From assembly GCA_021295155.1 (NCBI GenBank), contig JAJTJC010000036.1, positions 124,001 through 188,000 on the forward strand: a stretch of 64,000 bases of DNA, read 5' to 3'. Each line of letters opens with the position of its first letter. The stretch's first letter is position 1. Origin of the DNA: Flavobacteriaceae bacterium D16. GTDB lineage: Bacteria; Bacteroidota; Bacteroidia; Flavobacteriales; Flavobacteriaceae. Below, one piece after another: positions 1-9,491 of this stretch. The notes under the pieces were generated by a model that searched no databases, was not told where the DNA came from, and saw nothing but the letters and a program-made list of their open reading frames with translations. Both the position numbers and the translations under genes were made by a program.

Positions 1-1138
1 TAACCCCATTGGCCATTTTAAAGAGGGAAGAAGCCTCTTTTCCCCGATGTTTCCACCACATCCACAAATTAGCAATGGGTACGGCAAATAGGATGATGTA
101 AAACGGATTAAAGAACTGAAAAGCCGCTGCGGGTATCTCATAACCCAGCAAAAAACGATCGGTCCTGTTTTGGGCATATAGATTCATCAGACCTCCAGCC
201 TGTTCGAATGCACCCCAAAATACAATTACGATTATAAAAGAAAGCAAAAGCACCAGATAGCGATCTTTTTCCACCTTGGATGTTAGATCTCCATAGATGG
301 TAATCATGAAACCTACCACTACGGAAAGGAAAAGGAAGAAAACAATATAAGAAAGTCGTTGATCCTCAATAAAGGTCCAGGCTGCCCATGAGGAAAGTAT
401 CGCCAAAACCAAGGTAGTTATAAGCGGTGTTTTTTTGCTAAACTGCTGTGAAAAAATAGCGGCTATGGATACATTGTCATCTTTTCGTTCCGCCTTCACA
501 GGTTTATTCCCCACATTGACCAGAAACTTTTGTCCGGCAAGGTAAACTACCTGGCCCAACACCATACCTATTGCGGCTAATCCAAAACCGGCATGCCAGC
601 CGTATAAATCAGCGATCCAGGCTACTAATAAACTGGCTAATGCAGCCCCGGTATTAATTCCAATATAAAAAATAGAAAACCCCTTGTCCCTTCTCTCATC
701 GCCGGGTTTGTACAAGCCCCCAACGAGGGTAGAAATATTGGGTTTCAGCATCCCTACACCAGATACAATCAGGATAAGGCCTGTATAAAAAGCCCACATT
801 TCCTCAATGGAAAGGATCCCGTGTCCTGCTACCAAAAGGAAACCTCCTATCATCACAGAACGTTTCTGACCTATTATCTTGTCTGCAATAATACCACCAG
901 GAATGGAGGCTACGTAAACAAGCATGGTGTACCATCCATAGAGCGATAGCGCTTCTGCATCCAACCATCCAAGACCGGGGTTATCCCCAACTGTTTTGGC
1001 CGTTAAATAGAGGACCAGGATACCTCGCATCCCGTAGTAAGAGAATCGTTCCCACATCTCCGTTAAAAACAAAATATAAAGGCCTATTGGATGCCCAAAA
1101 AGCTCTCTTTCGTGTGGTGCTTTGTTAATGATTGCCAT
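1..1138 (-). CDS. POT/PTR-family proton-dependent peptide transporter, 3' end cut off by window edge
   Basis: This reading frame starts with ATG at 1138 on the minus strand and runs off the left edge, so only about 379 N-terminal residues are visible. The start reads MAIINKAPHERELFGHPIGL and continues into the ERFSYYGMRGIL motif typical of the POT/PTR2 branch of the major facilitator superfamily. Several hydrophobic segments follow, with a GMLKPNISTLVG motif near residue 140 and FYIGINTGA soon after, both family hallmarks. Known members carry di- and tripeptides with protons across the inner membrane. The next gene downstream of its start, at 1159-3324 and also minus strand, encodes a dipeptidyl peptidase IV, which suggests coupled release and uptake of dipeptides. 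The family is clear; the exact substrate is not. Confidence 0.9.
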   Translation of the reverse strand, partial: MAIINKAPHERELFGHPIGLYILFLTEMWERFSYYGMRGILVLYLTAKTVGDNPGLGWLDAEALSLYGWYTMLVYVASIPGGIIADKIIGQKRSVMIGGFLLVAGHGILSIEEMWAFYTGLILIVSGVGMLKPNISTLVGGLYKPGDERRDKGFSIFYIGINTGAALASLLVAWIADLYGWHAGFGLAAIGMVLGQVVYLAGQKFLVNVGNKPVKAERKDDNVSIAAIFSQQFSKKTPLITTLVLAILSSWAAWTFIEDQRLSYIVFFLFLSVVVGFMITIYGDLTSKVEKDRYLVLLLSFIIVIVFWGAFEQAGGLMNLYAQNRTDRFLLGYEIPAAAFQFFNPFYIILFAVPIANLWMWWKHRGKEASSLFKMANGV

Positions 1139-1158
1139 AATGGTTTAGGTTGGTTTGT

Positions 1159-3324
1159 CTATAAGTTTTCCTTGATAAATTTTGTCATTTTAGAATAGAG
1201 GTGCAAACTGGTATTGCCTCCCCTTATTCCATGGTTTTTGTCAGGGTAAATAGCCCAGTCGAATGGTTTGTTGGCCTGTATTAATGCCTCTGCCATCCGC
1301 ATCGTATTTTGTACGTGCACGTTATCGTCCCCAGAACCGTGTATCAGCAAATACTTCCCTTTCAGTAACTCAGGATAGTTAAAGGGTGAGTTATCATCAT
1401 AACCCGAAGGATTCTCCTGAGGTGTACGCAGGAAACGTTCCGTATAGACGGTATCATAGAAACGCCAACTGGTTACCGGAGCCACTGCAATGCCCATTTC
1501 AAAGGTATCATTGCCTTTCAACAGGCAATTGGTAGACATATGCCCGCCAAAACTCCAGCCCCATATCCCCGTCCGGTCGGGATCAATGAAGGGAAGCTCA
1601 CTTAATTTTTTGGCAGCGGCAATCTGATCTTCTGTTTCTAGCTTTACCAGATTGAGGTAGGTAACCTTTTTGAAGTCGCGTCCTTTGTAACCTGTACCCC
1701 GTCCGTCCACACAGGCAATAACATATCCTTCTGAAGCCAGCATTTGGTGCCAGTAATCCCTACTGCTGTTCCAACGATTCGCTACCTGCTGTGAGCCGGG
1801 GCCGCTGTATTGGAACATTAAAAGGGGGTATTTTCTGTTTGGATCAAAATTGACCGGCTTAATCATATACATATTAAGCGCATTCCCATTTATATCCAGT
1901 GTACTGAACTCCTTTTTTGATAGCTGATATCGGGCTAGTTTGGGGATCAAATTCCCATTATCTCTTATTTCCTTGATAAGTTTACCAGTTGACCCTTCAT
2001 TTAAAGTATATCTAGGTGGAACTGTGGTACTGGTATAGCTATGGATAAAATAGCTGAAGTCTGCGCTAAAATCGGCTGCATTTGTTCCAGGGTCTGCGGC
2101 GAGCTGCTGCATGCCTTTTCCATTCTTTCTTACACTATACACCCCCCGGTTAATAGAGCCATTCTGGGTAGACTGGTAATACACTCTTTTGTTTTTTTTG
2201 TTGTAGCCGTAATAGCGTGTTACTTCCCATGGCCCAGATGTTAATTGCTGGAGTTGATCTCCGTTTGAAGCGTGCAAATACAGATGGTTGTAACCATCTT
2301 TTTCGCTCGACCAGATAAAGCTATCGTCCTCGAGGAAGGTCAGGTCGTCCGTTACATCTACATAGGCGTCATCTTTTTCCTCCAGGATTACGTCAACCTG
2401 ATTATTGGCAACATCCACCTTGTGTAACTTCAAGTGGTTCTGATGGCGATTTATAGTCTGAACACTTAAGTAGCGGGGATTGTTCATCCATTTTATCCTG
2501 GGAATATAATAGGAATCTTCCAGGGCCACCTGTGTTGTTATATCAGATTCCACGTCATACAGATGTAGCGTAACTATTGAGTTCTCCTCCCCTGCTTTGG
2601 GGTATTTAAAGCGATGCTGCTGCGGGTACAGTGCTGTACCATAAACATCCATGGAAAACTCCGGCACCTCAGTTTCATCAAAGCGGAGAAAAGCTATTTT
2701 GCTGCCATCGGCATTCCAGGCATAGGCCTTTACAAAAGAGAACTCCTCTTCATATACCCAGTCGGTAATTCCATTGATAATGGCATTAGTTTTCCCATCC
2801 TCGGTTATTTGCCGGGTGCTATTGTTGGCCAGGTCAAGAACATATAAATTGTTTTCAAAAACATAGGCTACTTTAGTGCCGTCCGGGGAATACCCAGGTT
2901 CCTGAATCTTATTATCTGCTATTTTCACTGCCGTACCCGAAGGCCTGTCAAAGCTGTAATAAATCCCGCGACGCGATCTGCGATAAATGGGTTCAACAGC
3001 TGTGGCCAGTAGTAACTTTTGCTCATCCTTGCTGAAGGTATACCTGCTAAATTCATTCAACTCAGGAAGCATCTCAGTAGATACCAGCGTAGCCGTTTTC
3101 TCCTGGCTAAGATAATTGTACTGATCCACGGAAACGGTCCGATTAAAGCGATTCCTGTTTAGCACTGTATAGTGTTTACCATCCTGCATTGAATGCAGCA
3201 CAGTCAAACCCTGAGTCCTAAAGGTTCCGTTCCATATTTCTTCTAAAGTTAATTTCTGCTGTTGAGCGGTCGCGAAGGATAGGATCCCGATAAAAAATAA
3301 GAGGGACCAGTATAATTTATTCAT
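1159..3324 (-). CDS. Dipeptidyl peptidase IV (S9B family prolyl oligopeptidase)
   Basis: The 721-residue protein begins with a Sec signal peptide ending near TAQQ (about residue 20). The N-terminal two thirds form the DPP IV beta-propeller, with the DWVYEEE motif near residue 190 that holds the substrate amino terminus. The C-terminal alpha/beta-hydrolase domain has the nucleophile in GWSFGG (Ser near 591), the Asp in HGSGDDNVH (near 666) and the His in PDKNHG (near 698), so the triad is intact. The length fits the family. Such enzymes remove X-Pro or X-Ala dipeptides in the periplasm. It lies 20 bases upstream, in transcription order, of a POT peptide transporter, so the pair probably serves peptide use. 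The start ATG at 3324 immediately precedes the signal peptide. Confidence 0.95.
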   Translation of the reverse strand: MNKLYWSLLFFIGILSFATAQQQKLTLEEIWNGTFRTQGLTVLHSMQDGKHYTVLNRNRFNRTVSVDQYNYLSQEKTATLVSTEMLPELNEFSRYTFSKDEQKLLLATAVEPIYRRSRRGIYYSFDRPSGTAVKIADNKIQEPGYSPDGTKVAYVFENNLYVLDLANNSTRQITEDGKTNAIINGITDWVYEEEFSFVKAYAWNADGSKIAFLRFDETEVPEFSMDVYGTALYPQQHRFKYPKAGEENSIVTLHLYDVESDITTQVALEDSYYIPRIKWMNNPRYLSVQTINRHQNHLKLHKVDVANNQVDVILEEKDDAYVDVTDDLTFLEDDSFIWSSEKDGYNHLYLHASNGDQLQQLTSGPWEVTRYYGYNKKNKRVYYQSTQNGSINRGVYSVRKNGKGMQQLAADPGTNAADFSADFSYFIHSYTSTTVPPRYTLNEGSTGKLIKEIRDNGNLIPKLARYQLSKKEFSTLDINGNALNMYMIKPVNFDPNRKYPLLMFQYSGPGSQQVANRWNSSRDYWHQMLASEGYVIACVDGRGTGYKGRDFKKVTYLNLVKLETEDQIAAAKKLSELPFIDPDRTGIWGWSFGGHMSTNCLLKGNDTFEMGIAVAPVTSWRFYDTVYTERFLRTPQENPSGYDDNSPFNYPELLKGKYLLIHGSGDDNVHVQNTMRMAEALIQANKPFDWAIYPDKNHGIRGGNTSLHLYSKMTKFIKENL

Positions 3325-3459
3325 TCAGAATGATAAATTGATTATAACTCCCAAGTTTACTAATAATTTTGCGAAATACGTCCGTTTCTCCCTAAAATCT
3401 TGGCTCTGCAATACGCTGTTTCTCATGCCGGAAGTAGGCATGTTTCAGCATCGAATCAC

Positions 3460-3467
3460 TATATTTG
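3460..3467 (+). promoter_or_regulatory. Putative Bacteroidota -7 promoter element for mvaA
   Basis: TATATTTG matches the Bacteroidota primary-sigma -7 consensus TAnnTTTG exactly and lies 20 bases before the ATG of the HMG-CoA reductase gene. A TTTC about 18 bases upstream is a weak -33 candidate. This is a sequence match only. Confidence 0.5.
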
Positions 3468-3487
3468 CCACCGCTAATTGATTCACT

Positions 3488-4807
3488 ATGAGTGGCCCGG
3501 TACAAGGATTTTCCAAACTATCTAAAGAAGAAAAAATACAGTGGGTAGCCCAAAATTATACCCATAATCCGGAGCAGACCACAGCCCTGCTTAAAAAGTA
3601 TTGGAATACAGACACACAATTACAAAAGCTGCACGATGAGTTCATAGAAAACACGATTACCAATTTCTACCTCCCTTTTGGCGTAGCGCCCAATTTCCAG
3701 ATAAACGGAAAACGCTATACCCTGCCAATGGCCATTGAGGAGAGTTCGGTGGTTGCCGCGGCAAGTAAGGCTGCTAAATTCTGGTTGACCCGTGGTGGTT
3801 TTCGGACCAGGATACTGGGCACTGAAAAGGTAGGTCAGGTTCATTTTCTATTTAAAGGTGAGTTTGATAGACTTGAGCAGTTTTTTAAATCTGTGAAACC
3901 CAGACTGATTAGCGAAGCTACACCCATTACCGCTAATATGGAGAAACGTGGAGGCGGTATTACCCAAATAGAGCTTCGGGACAAAAGCAAAGAATTGCCT
4001 GACTATTACCAGCTGCACTGTACTTTTGAAACGCTGGATGCCATGGGGGCCAATTTTATCAATTCCTGCCTGGAGCAGTTTGCCAAAACACTCAAAGACG
4101 CAGCCCAGGAGTTTGAGGCTTTTAGCCCCGAGGAAAAGAACCTGGAAGTAGTTATGAGCATACTGTCTAATTACGTTCCCAACTGTGTGGTAAGGGCCGA
4201 GGTTTCCTGTCCGGTTTCCGAATTGAATGAAGATGATGGAATAGCCCCTGAAACCTTTGCGGAAAAGATCATACAGGCGGTTCGGATTGCAGAGATTGAA
4301 CCTTACAGGGCTGTTACCCATAATAAAGGGATCATGAATGGTATTGACTCTGTTGTGCTGGCTACAGGCAATGATTTCCGTGCGATTGAAGCAGGGGTAC
4401 ATGCCTATGCCTCCCGGGATGGCCAATACCGCAGCCTTACCCATGCTAAAGTGGAAAACGACACCTTCCGCCTGTGGATCGATGTACCACTTGCATTGGG
4501 GACTGTTGGAGGGCTTACCAGCCTGCATCCCATGGTTAAATTAGCGCTGGAAATGTTGCACCACCCAAAAGCAACAGACCTGATGCAAATTGTTGCGGTA
4601 GCCGGACTAGCGCAGAATTTTGCAGCATTGCGATCCCTGGTAACAACAGGCATACAACGAGGCCATATGAAAATGCACCTCCTCAATATCCTGAATCAGC
4701 TTGGGGCAACAGAGGAGGAGAAGCTCAAGATGGTCGACTATTTTAAGACGCATACCGCAACGCATAGTGCTGTGGTAGAAGCTTTCCAGAAACTAAGAGC
4801 AAACTAA
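3488..4807 (+). CDS. mvaA: Hydroxymethylglutaryl-CoA reductase, class II (mevalonate pathway)
   Basis: The 439-residue protein matches class II HMG-CoA reductases in length and motifs. Catalytic Glu lies in the AIEESSVVAAASKA segment near residue 85, DAMGANFIN near residue 180 belongs to the HMG-CoA binding region, the catalytic Lys is in HNKGIMNG near 280 and the catalytic Asp is in TGNDFRA. A late QRGHMKMH supplies the active-site His. The enzyme interconverts HMG-CoA and mevalonate with NAD(P)H. Flavobacteria make isoprenoids through mevalonate, so a biosynthetic direction is likely. The stop is five bases before the next gene, a GHMP kinase, and the two clearly form an operon. The ATG at 3488 follows a good -7 box. 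Confidence 0.93.
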   Translation: MSGPVQGFSKLSKEEKIQWVAQNYTHNPEQTTALLKKYWNTDTQLQKLHDEFIENTITNFYLPFGVAPNFQINGKRYTLPMAIEESSVVAAASKAAKFWLTRGGFRTRILGTEKVGQVHFLFKGEFDRLEQFFKSVKPRLISEATPITANMEKRGGGITQIELRDKSKELPDYYQLHCTFETLDAMGANFINSCLEQFAKTLKDAAQEFEAFSPEEKNLEVVMSILSNYVPNCVVRAEVSCPVSELNEDDGIAPETFAEKIIQAVRIAEIEPYRAVTHNKGIMNGIDSVVLATGNDFRAIEAGVHAYASRDGQYRSLTHAKVENDTFRLWIDVPLALGTVGGLTSLHPMVKLALEMLHHPKATDLMQIVAVAGLAQNFAALRSLVTTGIQRGHMKMHLLNILNQLGATEEEKLKMVDYFKTHTATHSAVVEAFQKLRAN

Positions 4808-4812
4808 GGGCA

Positions 4813-5727
4813 TTGGAAACGTATTACAGCAGTGGAAAGCTTTTACTAACCGGAGAATACGCTGTTCTGGATGGTGCTTTGTGCCTGGCCCTTCCCACAG
4901 TCTTTGGACAGCACCTGAACATCAACCATCTTGATGAGCCCATTATTCAATGGACCAGCAAGGACCAGGACAACACTATTTGGTTTGAAGAAACCATCCC
5001 ATTAGATAATTTGGAAGGCATTTCAGAACGACAGCTTGCCGGTATGACCACATCAGAAATCCTGCTGCAAGTACTGGGAATAGCACGTCTTTTAAATCCG
5101 GATTTTCTATCTGGAACCTCCGGCTTTTCCGTACTCACCCAACTGGATTTTCCCCGAAACTGGGGATTGGGAACCTCATCTACACTGATAAACAACATTG
5201 CCCAGTGGGCAGGTGTTGATCCCTATGTACTTCTGGAGAAAACATTCGGAGGGAGTGGGTACGATATTGCCTGTGCACAAAGTAAGCGTCCGCTTTTGTA
5301 TCAACTCCATGGTCAAAAGCCCAGGGTAACAACAGTAGATTTTAACCCTCCTTTTACGACCTCCCTCTTTTTTGTTTACCTCAATCGGAAGCAGGACAGC
5401 CGTGAGGCTATTAAGAATTACAGAAATATTGACAAACATACCAAAGATCTGGTAGGCAAGATCACTTCCCTCACCAAAGCCATTATCGCCAGCAATAACT
5501 TAATGCAATTTGAATCCCTGCTGGCTGAACATGAAACCCTGATTTCTGCAGCAGTTAAAAAGCCAACAATCAAGAAGAGTTTATTTCCTGATTATCCCCG
5601 TATAGTCAAGAGCCTCGGAGCCTGGGGCGGTGATTTTGTCCTGGCTGTAGGTGAAAAGGCTGATCAGGACTACTTTCGAAAAAAGGGGTATAAGACAATT
5701 ATTTCCTACGCTGACATGATTGCATAA
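4813..5727 (+). CDS. GYDIA-family GHMP kinase (mevalonate-pathway type)
   Basis: This 304-residue protein has the GHMP kinase N-terminal signature SSGKLLLTGEYAVLDGA at residues 6-22, the ATP-binding WGLGTSSTL loop near residue 118 and the GGSGYDIAC stretch near residue 148 that names the GYDIA subfamily of Bacteroidota. Family members are mevalonate or phosphomevalonate kinase-like, and the position directly behind HMG-CoA reductase supports a mevalonate-pathway role. The exact phosphorylated intermediate cannot be read from sequence. The only start that keeps the conserved N-terminus is TTG at 4813, five bases after the mvaA stop, which points to translational coupling. Confidence 0.85.
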   Translation: METYYSSGKLLLTGEYAVLDGALCLALPTVFGQHLNINHLDEPIIQWTSKDQDNTIWFEETIPLDNLEGISERQLAGMTTSEILLQVLGIARLLNPDFLSGTSGFSVLTQLDFPRNWGLGTSSTLINNIAQWAGVDPYVLLEKTFGGSGYDIACAQSKRPLLYQLHGQKPRVTTVDFNPPFTTSLFFVYLNRKQDSREAIKNYRNIDKHTKDLVGKITSLTKAIIASNNLMQFESLLAEHETLISAAVKKPTIKKSLFPDYPRIVKSLGAWGGDFVLAVGEKADQDYFRKKGYKTIISYADMIA

Positions 5728-5730
5728 AAA

Positions 5731-5752
5731 ACCCCGAACATACGTTCAGGGT
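5731..5752. terminator. Shared hairpin terminator between converging genes
   Basis: An eight-base stem (5732-5739 with 5744-5751) with a four-base ATAC loop lies between the converging kinase and PpiD-like genes. Read on the minus strand the single mismatch becomes a G-U pair and the stem is followed by six T residues, so termination looks strongest for the minus-strand operon. On the plus strand it is followed by a weaker T-rich tail. Confidence 0.75.
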
Positions 5753-5776
5753 CTAATTCTTTTATTATAATCCCTC

Positions 5777-7897
5777 CTAGTAAAACACGGACCGATTGTC
5801 TTCTATATCTGCTTTGTTCTTAAGTGCAGTGAAGACTGCATTATTTACTCTTGCAGCATTTGCCGTTTGCAGGTTTCCTGCATAGGTAGCATAGTTGTCC
5901 AATTCAGCAGCAGCTTCTTTTTTGCTTACTTCAATAAGGAAAATACCACTTTCTCCCTGAACTAATTCCGACACCTGTCCTTCTTCCATCGCAAAAGCGG
6001 TTCCGACAACCATAGGCTCCCTGCCCGCTCCCGGGATTGTTGGGGAGCTAACAGTAAGTGCAGAAGCACTAGAAATAATTGTATTATTTGCTGTTGCCAG
6101 TTCTTCAAGGGATTTACCCTTGTTCGCTCCTATTATCATCGCAGCTTTCCTCTCCTTGCGAATCTTTGGCAAGGCAGTGGCTGAAGCGTCTTCAACTGCC
6201 ATCAGTCCCTCATTGTATTTAGCAGTAAGCTGAACTACCGCATAGCCGCTGTTGATATTGAAACGGCGGATATCCCCTACTTCAGATTCCTCATTGAAGG
6301 CCCATTGAACTATACTTCTTTGTGATGACAAACCGGGTAGGTTTTCATCCATTGCCTTGATCTTGTTTACCGGGCGGATTACAAATTTTCCCTCACGTGC
6401 CACTTCTTCAAAGGGCTTTTCTTCCGTAGTAGCTGCCATTTCAAACTTGGTAGCCTCTGTGAACAGCGTATTGATCGTTTCTTCTGAAGGCTCGAGTTCG
6501 CGGGTGAGGTCAGCAAGTTGTACAATATCCTGCTTGTCGTCTACGCGGACGATATGGTAACCGAATTCTGTTTCAACCAAACCAATATATCCTAAGGGGT
6601 TGCTGAACGCAAAGTCATTAAATTTAGGAGTCATTACCCCTTCCTGGAAATATCCGAGGTCTCCTCCCCTTGGTGCGGAAGGACCATCTGAATTATCCCT
6701 TGCGAGCTGTGAAAAAACCGCATTTGGTTTTGTAGCGGCATCCAGCATTTCCTGTGCTTTTTCCTCTGCTTCTTCTTTGGTACGAGTAATTGCAGGGTTT
6801 GCCCTCAGTGCTCCTTCATAAGTAATCAGGATATGACTAGCCTTAACAGAACCATTTGGTTTTCTATCTACCATACGGGAAACCTTGTAGGTGTTTCCAT
6901 CCTTGTACGGTCCGAAGATTTCCCCTACCTGCAGCGCCATCAGTGAATCTGCAAATATGGCGGGAAGATCATTTTTGGCTCTATAGATCGTATCGAATTT
7001 GGTATCTGAATTCCTGTCCAGAAAGGCGGCCAGGTCCTCTGTATTCCTGAATCCAGGAATTATTTGGGTGGTATCCTGTTCCTCATTGTATTCCGAAGTA
7101 TCAGTTAACAGATTGTTTAAGGCCAATTTAATGGCTTCCTCATCTTCCTGAGAAGGTTTTTCCTCAAAATAAACAAAGCGTATGTCGCGAGCCTTCTCCT
7201 GCTTATAATCTGCTTCATTTTTCTGGATGTAAGCGGCAATTTCGTCCTTGGTTACTATTACCGTGCTATCCGGAATGCTTGAGTAGGGTACGCGCACATA
7301 ACGAATATCTACCTTGTCATTTGCCAGTCTGTACTGTAATTCACCTTCCTTAAGGGTAGCACCCATTCCTGCCCTGATGAGGTTAAAGTAAGATTGTTGC
7401 TTGGCACTTTCAATAATGGACTGCTCATCCTGAAGCCAGTCGTTGTATTGCGCAGGAGCACTCAATCTTAATTCAGCAATAAAATCCTTGAAAAGGCCTT
7501 CGTCAAATATTCCATTTTCATCAAGAAACTGTGGATTCTGACTAATACCAGGACTTGATTTGATCACTTCAATGATCTGGTCTTGTTCGATGGACAAGCC
7601 CAATTCCGACATTTGTTGTTCAAGTATGGTATTTCTTTCCAGTTGGCTCCATACACTATTCACTAACTGGGTAGAAGTGGTTGTTGGGCCACTCCTGCGG
7701 GAGATCCTCTCCACGCGCTGGCGAAACTCATCAATAGGAATAGCCTCTCCATTAATCTCTCCCACCGATGAACCTATTTTGCCTCCTCCGAGGTCATTAC
7801 TTGTAAAGATCCCGGAAATTACAAAGGCAAATAATGCCATACCGATGATCAAAATAAGCACAGTGGTTCGCTTCCTTATATTCTCTAAAATTGCCAT
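5777..7897 (-). CDS. ppiD: PpiD-like peptidyl-prolyl isomerase / periplasmic folding chaperone
   Basis: The 706-residue protein has one N-terminal membrane anchor (about residues 11-31) and a long periplasmic part. A SurA_N-type chaperone domain covers roughly residues 35-200. One parvulin domain at about 351-455 carries the usual KASHILI opening, the GGDLGYF turn and FGYHIV end. A second diverged region follows to the C-terminus. This architecture matches PpiD, which helps fold outer-membrane and periplasmic proteins at the inner membrane. It is the last gene of a minus-strand run that also encodes LptC and an outer-membrane protein, which fits a role in envelope assembly. Isomerase activity itself is not assured by sequence. 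Confidence 0.88.
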   Translation of the reverse strand: MAILENIRKRTTVLILIIGMALFAFVISGIFTSNDLGGGKIGSSVGEINGEAIPIDEFRQRVERISRRSGPTTTSTQLVNSVWSQLERNTILEQQMSELGLSIEQDQIIEVIKSSPGISQNPQFLDENGIFDEGLFKDFIAELRLSAPAQYNDWLQDEQSIIESAKQQSYFNLIRAGMGATLKEGELQYRLANDKVDIRYVRVPYSSIPDSTVIVTKDEIAAYIQKNEADYKQEKARDIRFVYFEEKPSQEDEEAIKLALNNLLTDTSEYNEEQDTTQIIPGFRNTEDLAAFLDRNSDTKFDTIYRAKNDLPAIFADSLMALQVGEIFGPYKDGNTYKVSRMVDRKPNGSVKASHILITYEGALRANPAITRTKEEAEEKAQEMLDAATKPNAVFSQLARDNSDGPSAPRGGDLGYFQEGVMTPKFNDFAFSNPLGYIGLVETEFGYHIVRVDDKQDIVQLADLTRELEPSEETINTLFTEATKFEMAATTEEKPFEEVAREGKFVIRPVNKIKAMDENLPGLSSQRSIVQWAFNEESEVGDIRRFNINSGYAVVQLTAKYNEGLMAVEDASATALPKIRKERKAAMIIGANKGKSLEELATANNTIISSASALTVSSPTIPGAGREPMVVGTAFAMEEGQVSELVQGESGIFLIEVSKKEAAAELDNYATYAGNLQTANAARVNNAVFTALKNKADIEDNRSVFY

Positions 7898-7985
7898 TTG
7901 CTAATGTTTGAATCAGTGCGCGAAAATAGTATTTTCCAGTAAATTATGAAAGGAAAGAGGCCCCAATCTATCTGGTATTTAGCCC

Positions 7986-9275
7986 TTAATCATTATCTAA
8001 CACTTCCAGGGATACCAGATCTATTTTGGTACTGGACACTTCCAGGATGGTAAAAACGAAGCCATCCATCTTTATTTCGGAATCCTTTTCCGGAATTTTC
8101 CCTGTTATGTTGACGATTAGTCCGCCCAGGGTTTCGTATTCCTCGCTCTCAGGAAGTTCCAGTTTATATTGCTCATTAAGGTAATCTACCTCATGACGGG
8201 CAGAAAACTTATAGGTAGTTGTAGTAAGCTGTTCTTCATGCAGATCGGTGGAATCGTGCTCGTCTTCTATCTCTCCGAACAGTTCCTCTACAATATCCTC
8301 AACCGTTAAGATTCCGGAGGTACCCCCGTACTCATCCAGCACTACCGACATACTTTTACGCTTTTTGGTCAGCACATTCAGGATTTCCTGAATAAGCATG
8401 GTTTCCGGCACAAACTCCACTGGAAGTAAAATGCTCTTTAAAGTTTTAGGCCGCTTGAAGAGTTCGAAAGAATGGACATAGCCAATAATATTGTCAATAG
8501 TATCCTTGTATATCAATATCTTGGAATAACCGGTTTCTGTAAACAGTTTTGCCAGGTTCTTGGGAGTTTCATGAAGTTCCACAGCCATGATTTCGGTTCG
8601 GGGAACCATAACTTCCCGCGCCTTGACCGCGGAAAATTCAAGGGCATTCTGGAAGATCTGGATTTCTGAATCTACCTCGTCCTCTTCCTCTACCGTTTCC
8701 ATCTGTTCGGTGATATATTCGCCCAGCTCATTTTTGCTAAAGGCGAGCTGTACCTCATCCCCGTCTGTTCGGAAAAAGGCTTTCAGGATCACATCGGAAA
8801 CCCGTATAACGAAGTCTGAAATGACCGAAAACAAAAGGTAAAAGAGATAGGCAGGAAAAGCCAGCAATTTCAATAAGCTGTTGGCATAGATCTGAAACAG
8901 CACCTTGGGAAGAAATTCTGCTGTTATCAGGATGACAAGGGTGGAAATAACCGTCTGACTTAACAGGCTGAAATCGGTGAGGAGGACCTGCAGGAACTGA
9001 TTTTCCAAAGGCAACATCCCCTGAAACCAGTTCATCAGCAAATCGCCCATATAAAAGCCATAGATCACCAGCGCTGCATTGTTGCCAATAAGCATGGTGG
9101 CAATAAACTTCGAAGGCTTTCTGGTTATTCTGGAAAGGACACTGGCCAGGAAACCCTCTTGCTTTTTTTCAATCTCGATATGGATCTTATTGGCCGAGAC
9201 AAAGGCAATCTCCATTCCGGAAAAGAATGCCGAAAGTAAAAGCGAAGTGATGATAATGATCCAGGAGGTCTCCAA
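7986..9275 (-). CDS. CNNM/CBS/CorC_HlyC domain membrane protein (hemolysin C/CorC family)
   Basis: The 429-residue protein has an N-terminal CNNM (DUF21) domain with three or four membrane segments in the first 150 residues. Two CBS motifs follow (about 205-330, with VMVPRTEIMAV at the start and VVLDEYGGTSGILTVED near the end), then a C-terminal CorC_HlyC domain. Related proteins are linked to Mg2+/Co2+ efflux, and the flavobacterial gliding protein GldE has the same layout. I do not assign GldE because its usual neighbours are not seen. Only five bases separate it from the small membrane protein upstream, so the two share a transcript. Confidence 0.88.
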   Translation of the reverse strand: METSWIIIITSLLLSAFFSGMEIAFVSANKIHIEIEKKQEGFLASVLSRITRKPSKFIATMLIGNNAALVIYGFYMGDLLMNWFQGMLPLENQFLQVLLTDFSLLSQTVISTLVILITAEFLPKVLFQIYANSLLKLLAFPAYLFYLLFSVISDFVIRVSDVILKAFFRTDGDEVQLAFSKNELGEYITEQMETVEEEDEVDSEIQIFQNALEFSAVKAREVMVPRTEIMAVELHETPKNLAKLFTETGYSKILIYKDTIDNIIGYVHSFELFKRPKTLKSILLPVEFVPETMLIQEILNVLTKKRKSMSVVLDEYGGTSGILTVEDIVEELFGEIEDEHDSTDLHEEQLTTTTYKFSARHEVDYLNEQYKLELPESEEYETLGGLIVNITGKIPEKDSEIKMDGFVFTILEVSSTKIDLVSLEVLDND

Positions 9276-9280
9276 GGTAG

Positions 9281-9478
9281 TTACTGATCTCGTTTACGTT
9301 GTTCAAATCGCCTGCGGTAGTTTCTCCTGAAAATAAACATCGCGATGGATACTATGGCAAAAAATATGAAAATATACGTGCCTTGCTGATCTACCTCCCA
9401 AAGGGTAACGATCTTGTAAATGGATAGTATGGCTACAGCCAGGTAAAGGTATTCGGTGTATTTAAGAATTTTGATCAT
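9281..9478 (-). CDS. Small conserved two-helix membrane protein
   Basis: The 65-residue protein has two hydrophobic segments (about residues 8-25 and 33-50) and a basic tail with the pattern RRNYRRRFEQRKRD, which should face the cytoplasm. I cannot assign a function. It sits between lptC and the CNNM/CBS gene, with 5 and 13 bases to its neighbours, so it belongs to the same operon. Its placement and clean reading frame support a real gene. Confidence 0.75.
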   Translation of the reverse strand: MIKILKYTEYLYLAVAILSIYKIVTLWEVDQQGTYIFIFFAIVSIAMFIFRRNYRRRFEQRKRDQ

Positions 9479-9491
9479 GATCTATAATATA

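Noticed and set aside
3848-4528. Long minus-strand frame (226 residues) opposite mvaA
   Set aside because: It lies wholly inside a well-supported HMG-CoA reductase gene and has no recognisable features.
7986-9275. Calling the CNNM/CBS gene gldE
   Set aside because: Domain order matches GldE, but the usual gliding neighbours are absent, so only the broad family is named.
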